Below, piece by piece: positions 1 through 5,490 of a DNA stretch of 5,490 nt. Made by a program: the position numbers and the translations under genes. Origin of the DNA: Lentisphaeria bacterium (lineage in GTDB: Bacteria; Verrucomicrobiota; Lentisphaeria; Victivallales; UBA1829). The stretch covers positions 1 to 5,490 of the forward strand of contig JAFVRL010000403.1 of assembly GCA_017504325.1 (NCBI GenBank). Direction: 5' to 3'. The notes beneath the pieces were generated by a model, which saw only the letters and a program-made list of their open reading frames with translations, made no database searches and was not told where the DNA came from. How positions within the stretch are numbered: position 1 is the first letter of the stretch; each line of letters begins with the position of its first letter.

Positions 1-49
1 ACGGATGTGTACGGAAACATACGGAGAGTGCCGCTTACAAAAATACGCC

Positions 50-166
50 GCATCATACTTGCAAAGCAAGTGCTTCATGTTTGCCGCAGGCAAACGCTTC
101 ATGCAGCAACGCTGCGCTTCACACGGCGGAGCCGTGCTTCACTCAATCAGCGTTCACGCTGATTGA
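50..166 (+). repeat. Array of five short hairpins with a shared GCTTCAY spacer
   Basis: Five perfect inverted repeats stand in a row: 57-71 (ACTTGC, loop AAA, GCAAGT), 79-95 (GTTTGCC, loop GCA, GGCAAAC), 103-115 (GCAGC, loop AAC, GCTGC), 122-136 (CACGGC, loop GGA, GCCGTG) and 143-166 (10-bp arms TCAATCAGCG and CGCTGATTGA, loop TTCA). The stems differ in sequence, but the segments between them are nearly the same: GCATCAT at 50-56, GCTTCAT at 72-78 and 96-102, GCTTCAC at 116-122 and 136-142. The spacers start 22, 24, 20 and 20 bases apart, so the repeat does not keep a codon register and acts at nucleic-acid rather than protein level. The array lies in the open frame of the pseudopilin, and its last stem encodes part of the prepilin cleavage site. 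It could be an RNA leader structure, a REP-like repeat family, or a recombination or expansion site. The pattern is seen directly; the function is unknown. Confidence 0.85.
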
Positions 167-830
167 ACTTCTGGTAGTAATCGCCATCATTGCCATTCTG
201 GCAGGGATGCTTCTCCCCGCATTGAACAAGGCAAGACAGGCAGCTCAGGGAATAGCCTGCACCAATAATCTGAAACAGGCAGGCTATGTTTTCAATGCCT
301 ACCATTCCGATTACAAAGAATATTATCCCCACTATTCTCTGGGAGGTCAAACTTGGGCACACGCATTGAGCGATGATTCCGAGGGAAGCATACATCTGAA
401 TTACGTCAAAAGTAAAATTTTCCGCTGCCCCACTATGCTGTCCAAATATCCTGAAACAACTTCCGGATCGCTGGGATATGTATATCCCTACATGACGCTC
501 GGTAGCGGCTACCATTTTATCAATCAGAAACGCTGTACCGAACCCTCTAAACAGTTTGTTCTTCTGGAATCCAGCAATAAAACATGGATTACCATGGGCT
601 ATTACAGCAGTACGAATATCAACCAGACCCGTCCGGTACATGGGCTGCGCTCTTTCAATATTCTTTATGCCGACTGGCATGTAGAGGCATTCAAAGCAAA
701 CAATCCCTTCAATCCCTATGGTTCCACATGGGAAACTACCGTGCCTGCAAAAGGAACTCTGGGACAATGTGCCTGGGCGCAAAACCTTGCCGATACCAAC
801 ACAAAAACCGGCTGGTGCAAATTCAAATAA
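81..830 (+). CDS. Type II secretion/type IV pilus-like pseudopilin (prepilin-type N-terminal cleavage/methylation protein); start uncertain
   Basis: This is a PulG/GspG-like pseudopilin. It is expected to be processed by a prepilin peptidase, N-methylated, and inserted or assembled at the inner membrane. The signature FTLIELLVVIAI begins at residue 25 (F25, with the conserved Glu at E29) and continues as a hydrophobic helix to about residue 46, followed by LPALNKARQ and a Cys-containing 'ACTNNLKQAGYVFNAYHSDY' segment usual in this group. Near the C-terminus H187 and D198, in 'HGLRSFNILYADWHVEA', match the H-X9-DG tail motif, with Trp in place of Gly. The residue before the cleavage site is Ala (SA/F) where classical prepilins have Gly. 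The start is doubtful: TTG at 81 has no Shine-Dalgarno sequence and sits in a hairpin arm, while the frame is open to the window's left edge without another usual start codon. The true start may lie outside. The Ala/Ser/Cys-rich leader is encoded by the hairpin array. The gene ends 33 bases before the DUF4838 gene, with no terminator between them. Confidence 0.85.
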   Translation: MPQANASCSNAALHTAEPCFTQSAFTLIELLVVIAIIAILAGMLLPALNKARQAAQGIACTNNLKQAGYVFNAYHSDYKEYYPHYSLGGQTWAHALSDDSEGSIHLNYVKSKIFRCPTMLSKYPETTSGSLGYVYPYMTLGSGYHFINQKRCTEPSKQFVLLESSNKTWITMGYYSSTNINQTRPVHGLRSFNILYADWHVEAFKANNPFNPYGSTWETTVPAKGTLGQCAWAQNLADTNTKTGWCKFK

Positions 831-863
831 AAATAACACATAAAACAAAAGGAAAAAGTATTT

Positions 864-3734
864 ATGAGAATTCCCCTTTTCACTGTCACGCTGGCAGCAT
901 TTCTCCTTTCCGGAGCTAATCTCCTTATGGGATTTGATCTGGTAAAAGGAAATAAAATTGCCGAGATCGTTCTTCCGGAAAATCCCTATCCCGGTACAGA
1001 ACTTGCCGCAAAGGAACTTTCTGATTACACAGAAAAAGTTTCCGGACATAAACTGAAGATCGTCAAAGGAAAAAGCAATGCTCCTGTAAAAATCTTTATC
1101 GGAACACTGGATACACTCAAAAACATCCCATCTTCCGCAAAAAAGGCTCTGGAAAAAGCCAGACAGAGCGAGGCGTATTATATTTCCGCAAAAGGGAATA
1201 CTCTTTACATCATTGGAAAAAGTGAAGTAGCCGATCTTTATGCCACATATCAGTTTATGGAGGATAAATACGGTATCCGCTGGCTGGTTGCCGCCGATAA
1301 AGTGGACAGCGGCGAATATGTCCCCAAAAAGAAAGAGATCTCTTTCCCCGATTATGAAAAATTCCGGGAACCCGCCTTTGCCTTCCGCCGTATCGACCAG
1401 TGCGGCTCTTTCGGCAATGTGATCCCCTATAACGGCAAGATCTGGGCAAACCGCAATGGTTATCAGACTCCCACTCCCTACGGAAGACCGATCCCCTATG
1501 ACAATAAAAACTCCATTTGGTATAAATTCTATGCTCCCCGTATTCCCCGCACCATGCAGACATTGGGCGGCGGACATCTCACTTTTGCCACCCCCATTCC
1601 GGCAAAAGTCTATTTTGAAAAACATCCGGAATATTTTGCCCTCATCGACGGCAAACGGAAAAAAGGAAGTCAGTACTGCCTTGCCAATAAGGATGTACGC
1701 AGACTTGTAAAAGAGTATATCATCAAAAAACTGGACAGTACAGGCGGCATCGGCAGTTACCTTTTCGGTATGGTGGATGTAAATGACGGCTGGTGCGAAT
1801 GTGCGGAATGTAAAGCTCTTGACGGAACAGATACCGTTGCCGCAGGTTTCCAGAATGTTTCCACAAGATTCCAGAAAACAGTGAAAGTCATTTCCGATGA
1901 AGTATTGAAAAAATATCCCGATGCAGATCTGCGTACCTGGAGTTATCACACATACAGGGAACTGCCTTCCGGTGTCAAACTGGATGACCGTATCAAAATA
2001 CAATACTGCCCCCACGGACGCTGTTACGGACATAATCTGGATGATCCCTCCTGTCCCCGGAATGTACGGCTCTATCAGCTGCTTCTGGGCTGGCTGAAAG
2101 TTGCCCCGCAAGTCTATACTTATGAATATTTTGCCGCATCCCCCCCTTATTATACCTGTAACGAAAAAGTCCAGGCACATGACCTGCGGCTCTACAAGAA
2201 ACTTGGTATGGCAGGCTGGAAGGAAGAGGGATATTTTGCAGACAGCAAATTCTATCCTCCCCGGAAAAATGATACAAGAGGGGACATCAAACCCTCCATC
2301 TGGCAGTGGGCTTTTGTAACAGGCAAACTTTTGTGGGATCCCTCTCTGGATGAAGAGAAACTTCTGGAAGAAGCGGAAAATCTCTACTACGGCAAAGCCG
2401 CCGTTCCCATGAGAAAATACCATAACTACCGCAGAAAACTCTGGAACAATACTCCCCAGTGCCTGGGTTATCCTCACGGCGACCACAGACGGGCAAATAT
2501 TCTCAATGCTCCCGGAGCAAAAGAAAAACTTCTCGCTCTGCTGGATGAGGCTGATCTCCTTGCCAAAGGCGATAAGATCCTTGAGTACCGTCTGAAAAAA
2601 GACCGTCATTATCTTACCAGTTACTGGATCAAGCCCAATGAAGCCATGAAAGCAAAATTCGGCAACACTTTGCGTGCGCCTGTTGCCAAGTCCAAAATAA
2701 AAATCGACGGAAACGGTAATGATCCCGCATGGGTGGGAGCGTTCTATCTTACAAAAGGCTTGAAGCAGCCCTTCACCGAAAAGAAGCTGGATCTTCCCGA
2801 TACTCTTGCCACCTCATTCGGTATCCTTTCCGATAACGAAAATCTCTATTTCCTTATTGAGGCAAAAGAACCCAATACCGGAAAAATGGTCATGAACGGC
2901 AGAAAAGACCATGATGTATGGAAAGATGACGGTATTGAGATCTTCCTTTATCCCCCCACTGCGGCAAACTCCTATTATCACATTGCAGTCAATCCCGAAG
3001 GTGCTGTTTATGATGAACTGGGGCCCGGCGCAAAAGTAAGTTATGATCTTCCGGTGGAGGTAAAAACCAAAATCCATTCTGACAGATATGTTATCGAAAT
3101 GAAGATCCCTGTTTCCCGTCTGAAAAGACCGGAAAGAGGCGATATATGGAAAGTCAATTTTGCCAGAAACAGAAGAGTGAAAGACGGCATCCTTCCGGAT
3201 GAAAACATGGCGGGAAGTTTCTCTCTGGACGGAATTTTATACCATAATATTTCCGCCTTCCGCCCCATGGAGATCGGAGATCCCCACATCAAAAACGGTT
3301 CTTTTGATGATGTGGATGCAAAGACAAAAAAGGCGAAAAACTGGACCATCAGAGGGAAAAATTCCTCTCTGGTAAAAGAAAATGGTTCCTACGCATTGAA
3401 ACTTGCCCCCGGGGATGCTTATCAGCTTATGGCGTCCGGGGATGTGGGACAGAAAAAATATGCCAGAAAGATCGCCTATACTTTCCGTGCAAAAGGCAAA
3501 GGAAAACTTTTTGCCAATTTCTTCCGCTACTCCGACAAAACCGATCCCAAAGCCAAACATGGTTATGTCCATACCCATTTTCCGCTGCATGGAAAGGGGG
3601 GGGTATATACTCTCACGGAAAAAATGCAGATCTTCCACGGCGAATACACCATTGCCCCCAATGAATGGGTGGCATTTGATTTTGCCGCAAGTGATGCGAT
3701 CATTGATGATCTTTCTGTAAGACTTGTAAAATAA
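864..3734 (+). CDS. Secreted DUF4838 protein with CBM9-like domain and C-terminal beta-rich module
   Basis: This 956-residue exported protein is probably a glycan-active enzyme or binder; DUF4838 has no firmly assigned reaction that I can name. Layout: a signal peptide at about 1-23 (MRIPLF, then a hydrophobic stretch); an alpha/beta N-terminal domain at about 24-165, like those preceding barrels in alpha-glucuronidase-type hydrolases (PYPGTELAAKELSDY at 41-55); the DUF4838 region at about 165-460; and a helical stretch to about 600. The DUF4838 region contains VDVNDGWCECAEC at 304-316 with C311, C313 and C316, WSYHTYRELPSG at 359-370, CPHGRCYGH at 382-390 and GWKEEGYF at 451-458. A CBM9-like domain (about 603-803) follows, with the IDG...DPAW strand at 614-623 and the WKDDGIEIFLYP core at 686-697. 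The last ~150 residues (806-956) form a module repeated in the next gene. An AAAAGGAAA ribosome site at 847-855 supports this ATG. A G8 run at 3596-3603 lies in the last module. The carbohydrate role is inferred from the domains. Confidence 0.9.
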   Translation: MRIPLFTVTLAAFLLSGANLLMGFDLVKGNKIAEIVLPENPYPGTELAAKELSDYTEKVSGHKLKIVKGKSNAPVKIFIGTLDTLKNIPSSAKKALEKARQSEAYYISAKGNTLYIIGKSEVADLYATYQFMEDKYGIRWLVAADKVDSGEYVPKKKEISFPDYEKFREPAFAFRRIDQCGSFGNVIPYNGKIWANRNGYQTPTPYGRPIPYDNKNSIWYKFYAPRIPRTMQTLGGGHLTFATPIPAKVYFEKHPEYFALIDGKRKKGSQYCLANKDVRRLVKEYIIKKLDSTGGIGSYLFGMVDVNDGWCECAECKALDGTDTVAAGFQNVSTRFQKTVKVISDEVLKKYPDADLRTWSYHTYRELPSGVKLDDRIKIQYCPHGRCYGHNLDDPSCPRNVRLYQLLLGWLKVAPQVYTYEYFAASPPYYTCNEKVQAHDLRLYKKLGMAGWKEEGYFADSKFYPPRKNDTRGDIKPSIWQWAFVTGKLLWDPSLDEEKLLEEAENLYYGKAAVPMRKYHNYRRKLWNNTPQCLGYPHGDHRRANILNAPGAKEKLLALLDEADLLAKGDKILEYRLKKDRHYLTSYWIKPNEAMKAKFGNTLRAPVAKSKIKIDGNGNDPAWVGAFYLTKGLKQPFTEKKLDLPDTLATSFGILSDNENLYFLIEAKEPNTGKMVMNGRKDHDVWKDDGIEIFLYPPTAANSYYHIAVNPEGAVYDELGPGAKVSYDLPVEVKTKIHSDRYVIEMKIPVSRLKRPERGDIWKVNFARNRRVKDGILPDENMAGSFSLDGILYHNISAFRPMEIGDPHIKNGSFDDVDAKTKKAKNWTIRGKNSSLVKENGSYALKLAPGDAYQLMASGDVGQKKYARKIAYTFRAKGKGKLFANFFRYSDKTDPKAKHGYVHTHFPLHGKGGVYTLTEKMQIFHGEYTIAPNEWVAFDFAASDAIIDDLSVRLVK
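3596..3603 (+). repeat. G8 homopolymer tract inside the DUF4838 gene
   Basis: Eight consecutive G bases lie in the coding sequence, read as part of Lys-Gly-Gly-Val at residues 911-914. The frame as given is intact. Gain or loss of one G would shift the frame within the final module and leave the enzyme-like and CBM9-like parts whole. It is either an ordinary run or a slippage site; the sequence alone cannot decide. Confidence 0.6.
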
Positions 3735-3758
3735 AATTTTTGATAAAAGGAATAAGAA

Positions 3759-4298
3759 ATGAAAAAAATCACCATTTTTATTGCAGCTTTTCTTGCGGTT
3801 TCCTCCCTTTATGCCCAAACTGTAAAAGCCCCTGTCAATCAGGCTCACAACGGATCTTTTGAAGAGATCGACGCAAAAACTTCCAAGGCAAAATACTGGA
3901 ATTTTTCCAAAGAGAGTGTGTTCGTCAAAGGGGAAAAAGGCAGTCAGGCAAAAATCAAAGGCGGGATCCACCAGTATCTTACCGCCTCCAAAGTATGGCA
4001 GAGCAGTACCCCCCGTAAGATCCAATACTCTTTTACTGTATCCGGCAAAGGCAAACTTTCTGTATCTTTTTACCGTTATTCCGATACAAAAGACCCCAAA
4101 GCAAAACATGGTTATACAAGAAAATTCCTGCCCCACAGTCTGAATAAAGTCGTCGTGCTTACAGATAAACCCCAGACCGTTACCGGAACTTACACCATTG
4201 CAGCCAATGAGTGGGTTGCCTTGAGTATCAGTGCATTGGATGCTCTTGTGGATGATGTGGTGATCGATCTTGTACCGGAAAAAACTCCTGCAAAATGA
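3759..4298 (+). CDS. Small secreted protein: free-standing copy of the upstream protein's C-terminal module
   Basis: This 179-residue protein has a clear signal peptide (MKKITIFIAAFLAVSSLYAQ, cleavage near residue 20) and otherwise consists of a single domain. That domain aligns along its whole length with residues 806-956 of the preceding DUF4838 protein. NGSFEEIDAKTSKAKYW at 31-47 matches NGSFDDVDAKTKKAKNW; GKGKLSVSFYRYSD at 96-109 matches GKGKLFANFFRYSD; DPKAKHGY at 112-119 is identical; YTIAANEWVALS at 145-156 matches YTIAPNEWVAFD; and both end in an acidic strand (DALVDDVVIDL and DAIIDDLSVRL). The NGSFE opening and the closing 'DD-V-I-L' strand resemble jelly-roll, galactose-binding-like modules (CBM4/9 or CBM6 type), so an extracellular sugar-binding or protein-partner role is plausible. 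I do not recognise a named family. AAAGGA at 3746-3751 sits seven bases before the ATG. The gap after the DUF4838 gene is 24 bases, which suggests shared transcription. Confidence 0.85.
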   Translation: MKKITIFIAAFLAVSSLYAQTVKAPVNQAHNGSFEEIDAKTSKAKYWNFSKESVFVKGEKGSQAKIKGGIHQYLTASKVWQSSTPRKIQYSFTVSGKGKLSVSFYRYSDTKDPKAKHGYTRKFLPHSLNKVVVLTDKPQTVTGTYTIAANEWVALSISALDALVDDVVIDLVPEKTPAK

Positions 4299-4891
4299 AA
4301 AAAGCATTTTTCCTTGACCGGGACGGAGTTCTCAATGAAGAAGGCGATGAAGAAACAGGTGTTCTTTTTGAGCCGGAAAAAGTCCTCCTGACTCCCGGTG
4401 CGGCTCAGGCGGTAAAAAAGATCCATGAAGCGGGCTATCTTGCCATTGTGGTATCCAATCAGGGGGCGGTGGCTCTCTCCTGGTACACCATGGAAGATGT
4501 TTATGCCGTGGAAAAACGCCTCTGTGAACTTTTGTGGCAGGAATCCGGACACGCTCCGGACGCCTTCTACTATTGTCCTCACCACAGAAAAGGGGTGATC
4601 CCGGAATTTTCCACATATTGTGAAAACCGTAAACCCGGCCCGGGAATGCTGTTGAAAGCGGCAAAGGAATGGGATATAGATCTATCCTCCTCCTTTATGA
4701 TCGGTGACCGCCTTACCGATATGCAGGCGGGAATAAATGCAAAATGCTCACAATGCTGTTTTGTCCTTACCGGACATGGTGGAAAAGATGAGGAAAAGGT
4801 ACGGCAGGAAGGTTTTACCGTGAAAAATACCATTCTGGATGCTGTTGAATATCTTTTGAACAAATATAAGGAGAACGGGGAATGTCATTAA
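4295..4891 (+). CDS. HAD-family phosphatase, GmhB/HisB-N type (D-glycero-D-manno-heptose 1,7-bisphosphate 7-phosphatase-like)
   Basis: This 198-residue cytoplasmic phosphatase has the usual GmhB length. HAD motif I is FLDRDGVLN, with nucleophile D8 and acid/base D10; motif II is VVVSNQ with S54; the motif III Lys is K113 in RKPGPGM; and motif IV is GDRLTDMQAG with D138 and D142. The zinc-loop segment YYCPHH...YCENRKPGPGMLL at 92-120 follows E. coli GmhB closely, including the C-x-H-x12-C spacing (C94, H96, C109). The fourth ligand, Cys in GmhB and HisB-N, is N111 here (codon AAC at 4625-4627). The TNQSGIARG segment of GmhB reads SNQGAVALS, so its Arg is lost. GmhB removes the 7-phosphate in ADP/GDP-heptose synthesis, but these changes and the glycan context leave the substrate open, so I give no symbol. 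The ATG overlaps the previous stop as ATGA and has only a distant GGAAAA upstream, which suggests translational coupling. Confidence 0.88.
   Translation: MKKAFFLDRDGVLNEEGDEETGVLFEPEKVLLTPGAAQAVKKIHEAGYLAIVVSNQGAVALSWYTMEDVYAVEKRLCELLWQESGHAPDAFYYCPHHRKGVIPEFSTYCENRKPGPGMLLKAAKEWDIDLSSSFMIGDRLTDMQAGINAKCSQCCFVLTGHGGKDEEKVRQEGFTVKNTILDAVEYLLNKYKENGECH
4868..4873 (+). promoter_or_regulatory. Shine-Dalgarno site for the 3'-edge gene
   Basis: AAGGAG lies eight bases before the ATG at 4882, inside the last codons of the phosphatase gene. It is the strongest ribosome site in the window. It fixes the start of the partial downstream gene and supports the ten-base overlap of the two genes. Confidence 0.8.
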
Positions 4892-5490
4892 AGTATTTTG
4901 AAAATTTCAGGGGCAGGGACGAAAAAAATCACTCTTACCGTATTGATATAGAAAATCATTCCAGTTATTCCCACGGACACGCCCAGATTTTTGAGGAAGG
5001 GGAGTACCGTATTACTCTTGACGGCAATAAACATTTCCTTTCCACTCCTGCATTAAAAGACTTTCATCTGGAAATGAAAATGTCTCTCTTTTTCAGAAAT
5101 ACCCAGTTCGGTTACGGTTTTATCTGGTATTTCCGGTATGACAGAAAGGTAATGGCCGGACACACTCTGGAAATGAGGTTTGATAACGGACACTGTATGC
5201 AAATTCTGCTGGACGGTAAAAAAATCGGGGAGAGAGCTTTCGGAAAACTTCCCCCTTCAAAAAATATGAAGGCAGTTCTGGATGTAAAAGGTAATACACT
5301 TTCCTTTACGGTTTTCGGCAAGTCTTATACAGGAAAGATCACAGAAAAAAAACTTCCTTTCAAAGGTTCTGTGGGATTTGATATGCTTTTTGCCCCGGGC
5401 AGTACGGCGCATATCAACAGTATCAAACTAACTTCCCCTGATGACTGTTCCATTGAGAAACCGCAGAAGACTCTTTCCTTTGTTCTTTCC
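4882..5490 (+). CDS. Partial gene, probable concanavalin-like beta-sandwich domain protein (3' end outside window)
   Basis: An open frame of 203 codons runs from ATG 4882 to the window's last base without a stop. It begins MSLKYFENFRGRDEKNHSYR and has no signal peptide or membrane segment at its N-terminus. The visible part alternates short beta-strand-like stretches with acidic and glycine turns: EEGEYRITLDG, DFHLEMKMSLFFRN, GYGFIWYFRYD, HTLEMRFDNGHCMQILLDGKKIGE, MKAVLDVKGNTLSFTVFG and GSVGFDMLFAPGSTAHINSIKL. This order (strand, 'LDG..I', 'LDVKGNTLSFTVFG', then 'G.VGF....A..HINSIKL') is that of concanavalin-like lectin/glucanase or DUF1080-type (3-keto-disaccharide hydrolase) sandwiches. A sugar-related role is inferred, and further domains may follow beyond the edge. 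The start is supported by AAGGAG at 4868-4873, and the gene overlaps the phosphatase by ten bases. Unlike the upstream genes, it uses TCA, TTA and CTA codons (five in 203). The family call is tentative; the reading frame is firm. Confidence 0.75.
   Translation, partial: MSLKYFENFRGRDEKNHSYRIDIENHSSYSHGHAQIFEEGEYRITLDGNKHFLSTPALKDFHLEMKMSLFFRNTQFGYGFIWYFRYDRKVMAGHTLEMRFDNGHCMQILLDGKKIGERAFGKLPPSKNMKAVLDVKGNTLSFTVFGKSYTGKITEKKLPFKGSVGFDMLFAPGSTAHINSIKLTSPDDCSIEKPQKTLSFVLS

Noticed and set aside
35..64. Sigma70-like promoter (TTACAA or TTGCAA as -35)
   Set aside because: No -10 element at acceptable spacing could be found for either hexamer.
77..166. Short plus-strand frame with ATG at 77, ending TGA at 166, within the hairpin array
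   Set aside because: It could be a leader peptide of 29 residues, but there is no Shine-Dalgarno sequence, and the frame is accounted for by the repeated spacer (ATG arises from GCTTCATG).
50..166. CRISPR array
   Set aside because: The repeated part is only seven bases, the units are 20-24 bases long, and the intervening parts are palindromes instead of unique spacers.
143..172. Intrinsic terminator from the 10-bp hairpin
   Set aside because: The stem is not followed by a T-run and lies in the coding sequence of the pseudopilin signal region.
831..863. Terminator or promoter between pseudopilin and DUF4838 gene
   Set aside because: The gap is A-rich with only a ribosome site; no inverted repeat or clear promoter pair is visible.
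147..2609. Very long open frame on the minus strand (820 codons)
   Set aside because: It lies in codon register opposite two well-supported genes and is open only because those genes avoid TTA, CTA and TCA. Its translation is rich in Phe, Cys and Ile with no recognisable domain.
3237..4307. Minus-strand open frame of 356 codons
   Set aside because: It is also in register opposite the end of the DUF4838 gene and the small secreted gene, with the same codon-bias explanation and no domain or ribosome site evidence.

Overview
The window looks like a piece of a Lentisphaerota genome (Victivallis-like), or a close relative in the Planctomycetota-Verrucomicrobiota-Chlamydiota group. The reasons are a PulG/GspG-type pseudopilin with the 'FTLIELLVVIAIIAILA' leader and an H-X(~10)-D tail motif, directly followed by a large secreted DUF4838 protein of the kind these phyla carry in many copies. 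This taxonomic call is an inference from gene content; there is no rRNA or other marker gene here.

Layout, all on the + strand: (i) positions 50-166 hold an array of five short perfect hairpins, each with a different stem sequence, separated by a shared GCTTCA(T/C) spacer. The last hairpin runs into the codons for the prepilin cleavage site. (ii) A pseudopilin gene ends at 830; its frame is open to the left edge, so its true start is uncertain. (iii) After 33 bases comes a 956-residue exported DUF4838 protein with a CBM9-like domain and a C-terminal beta-rich module (864-3734). (iv) After 24 bases comes a small secreted protein (3759-4298) that is essentially a free copy of that same C-terminal module. 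(v) A GmhB/HisB-N-type HAD phosphatase (4295-4891) overlaps the preceding gene by four bases (ATGA). (vi) A gene starting at 4882, overlapping the phosphatase by ten bases, runs off the right edge; its visible part looks like a concanavalin-like beta-sandwich domain.

The gaps of 33 and 24 bases, the two overlaps and the lack of any visible terminator suggest one transcription unit, certainly from 864 onwards and possibly including the pseudopilin. The likely theme is extracellular capture and processing of a glycan: an exported enzyme-like protein with binding modules, a detached copy of one module, a sugar-bisphosphate phosphatase, and a further beta-sandwich protein. The substrate cannot be told from the sequence.

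The most unusual elements are the hairpin array fused to the pseudopilin leader and the shared, apparently unnamed C-terminal module present both fused and free.
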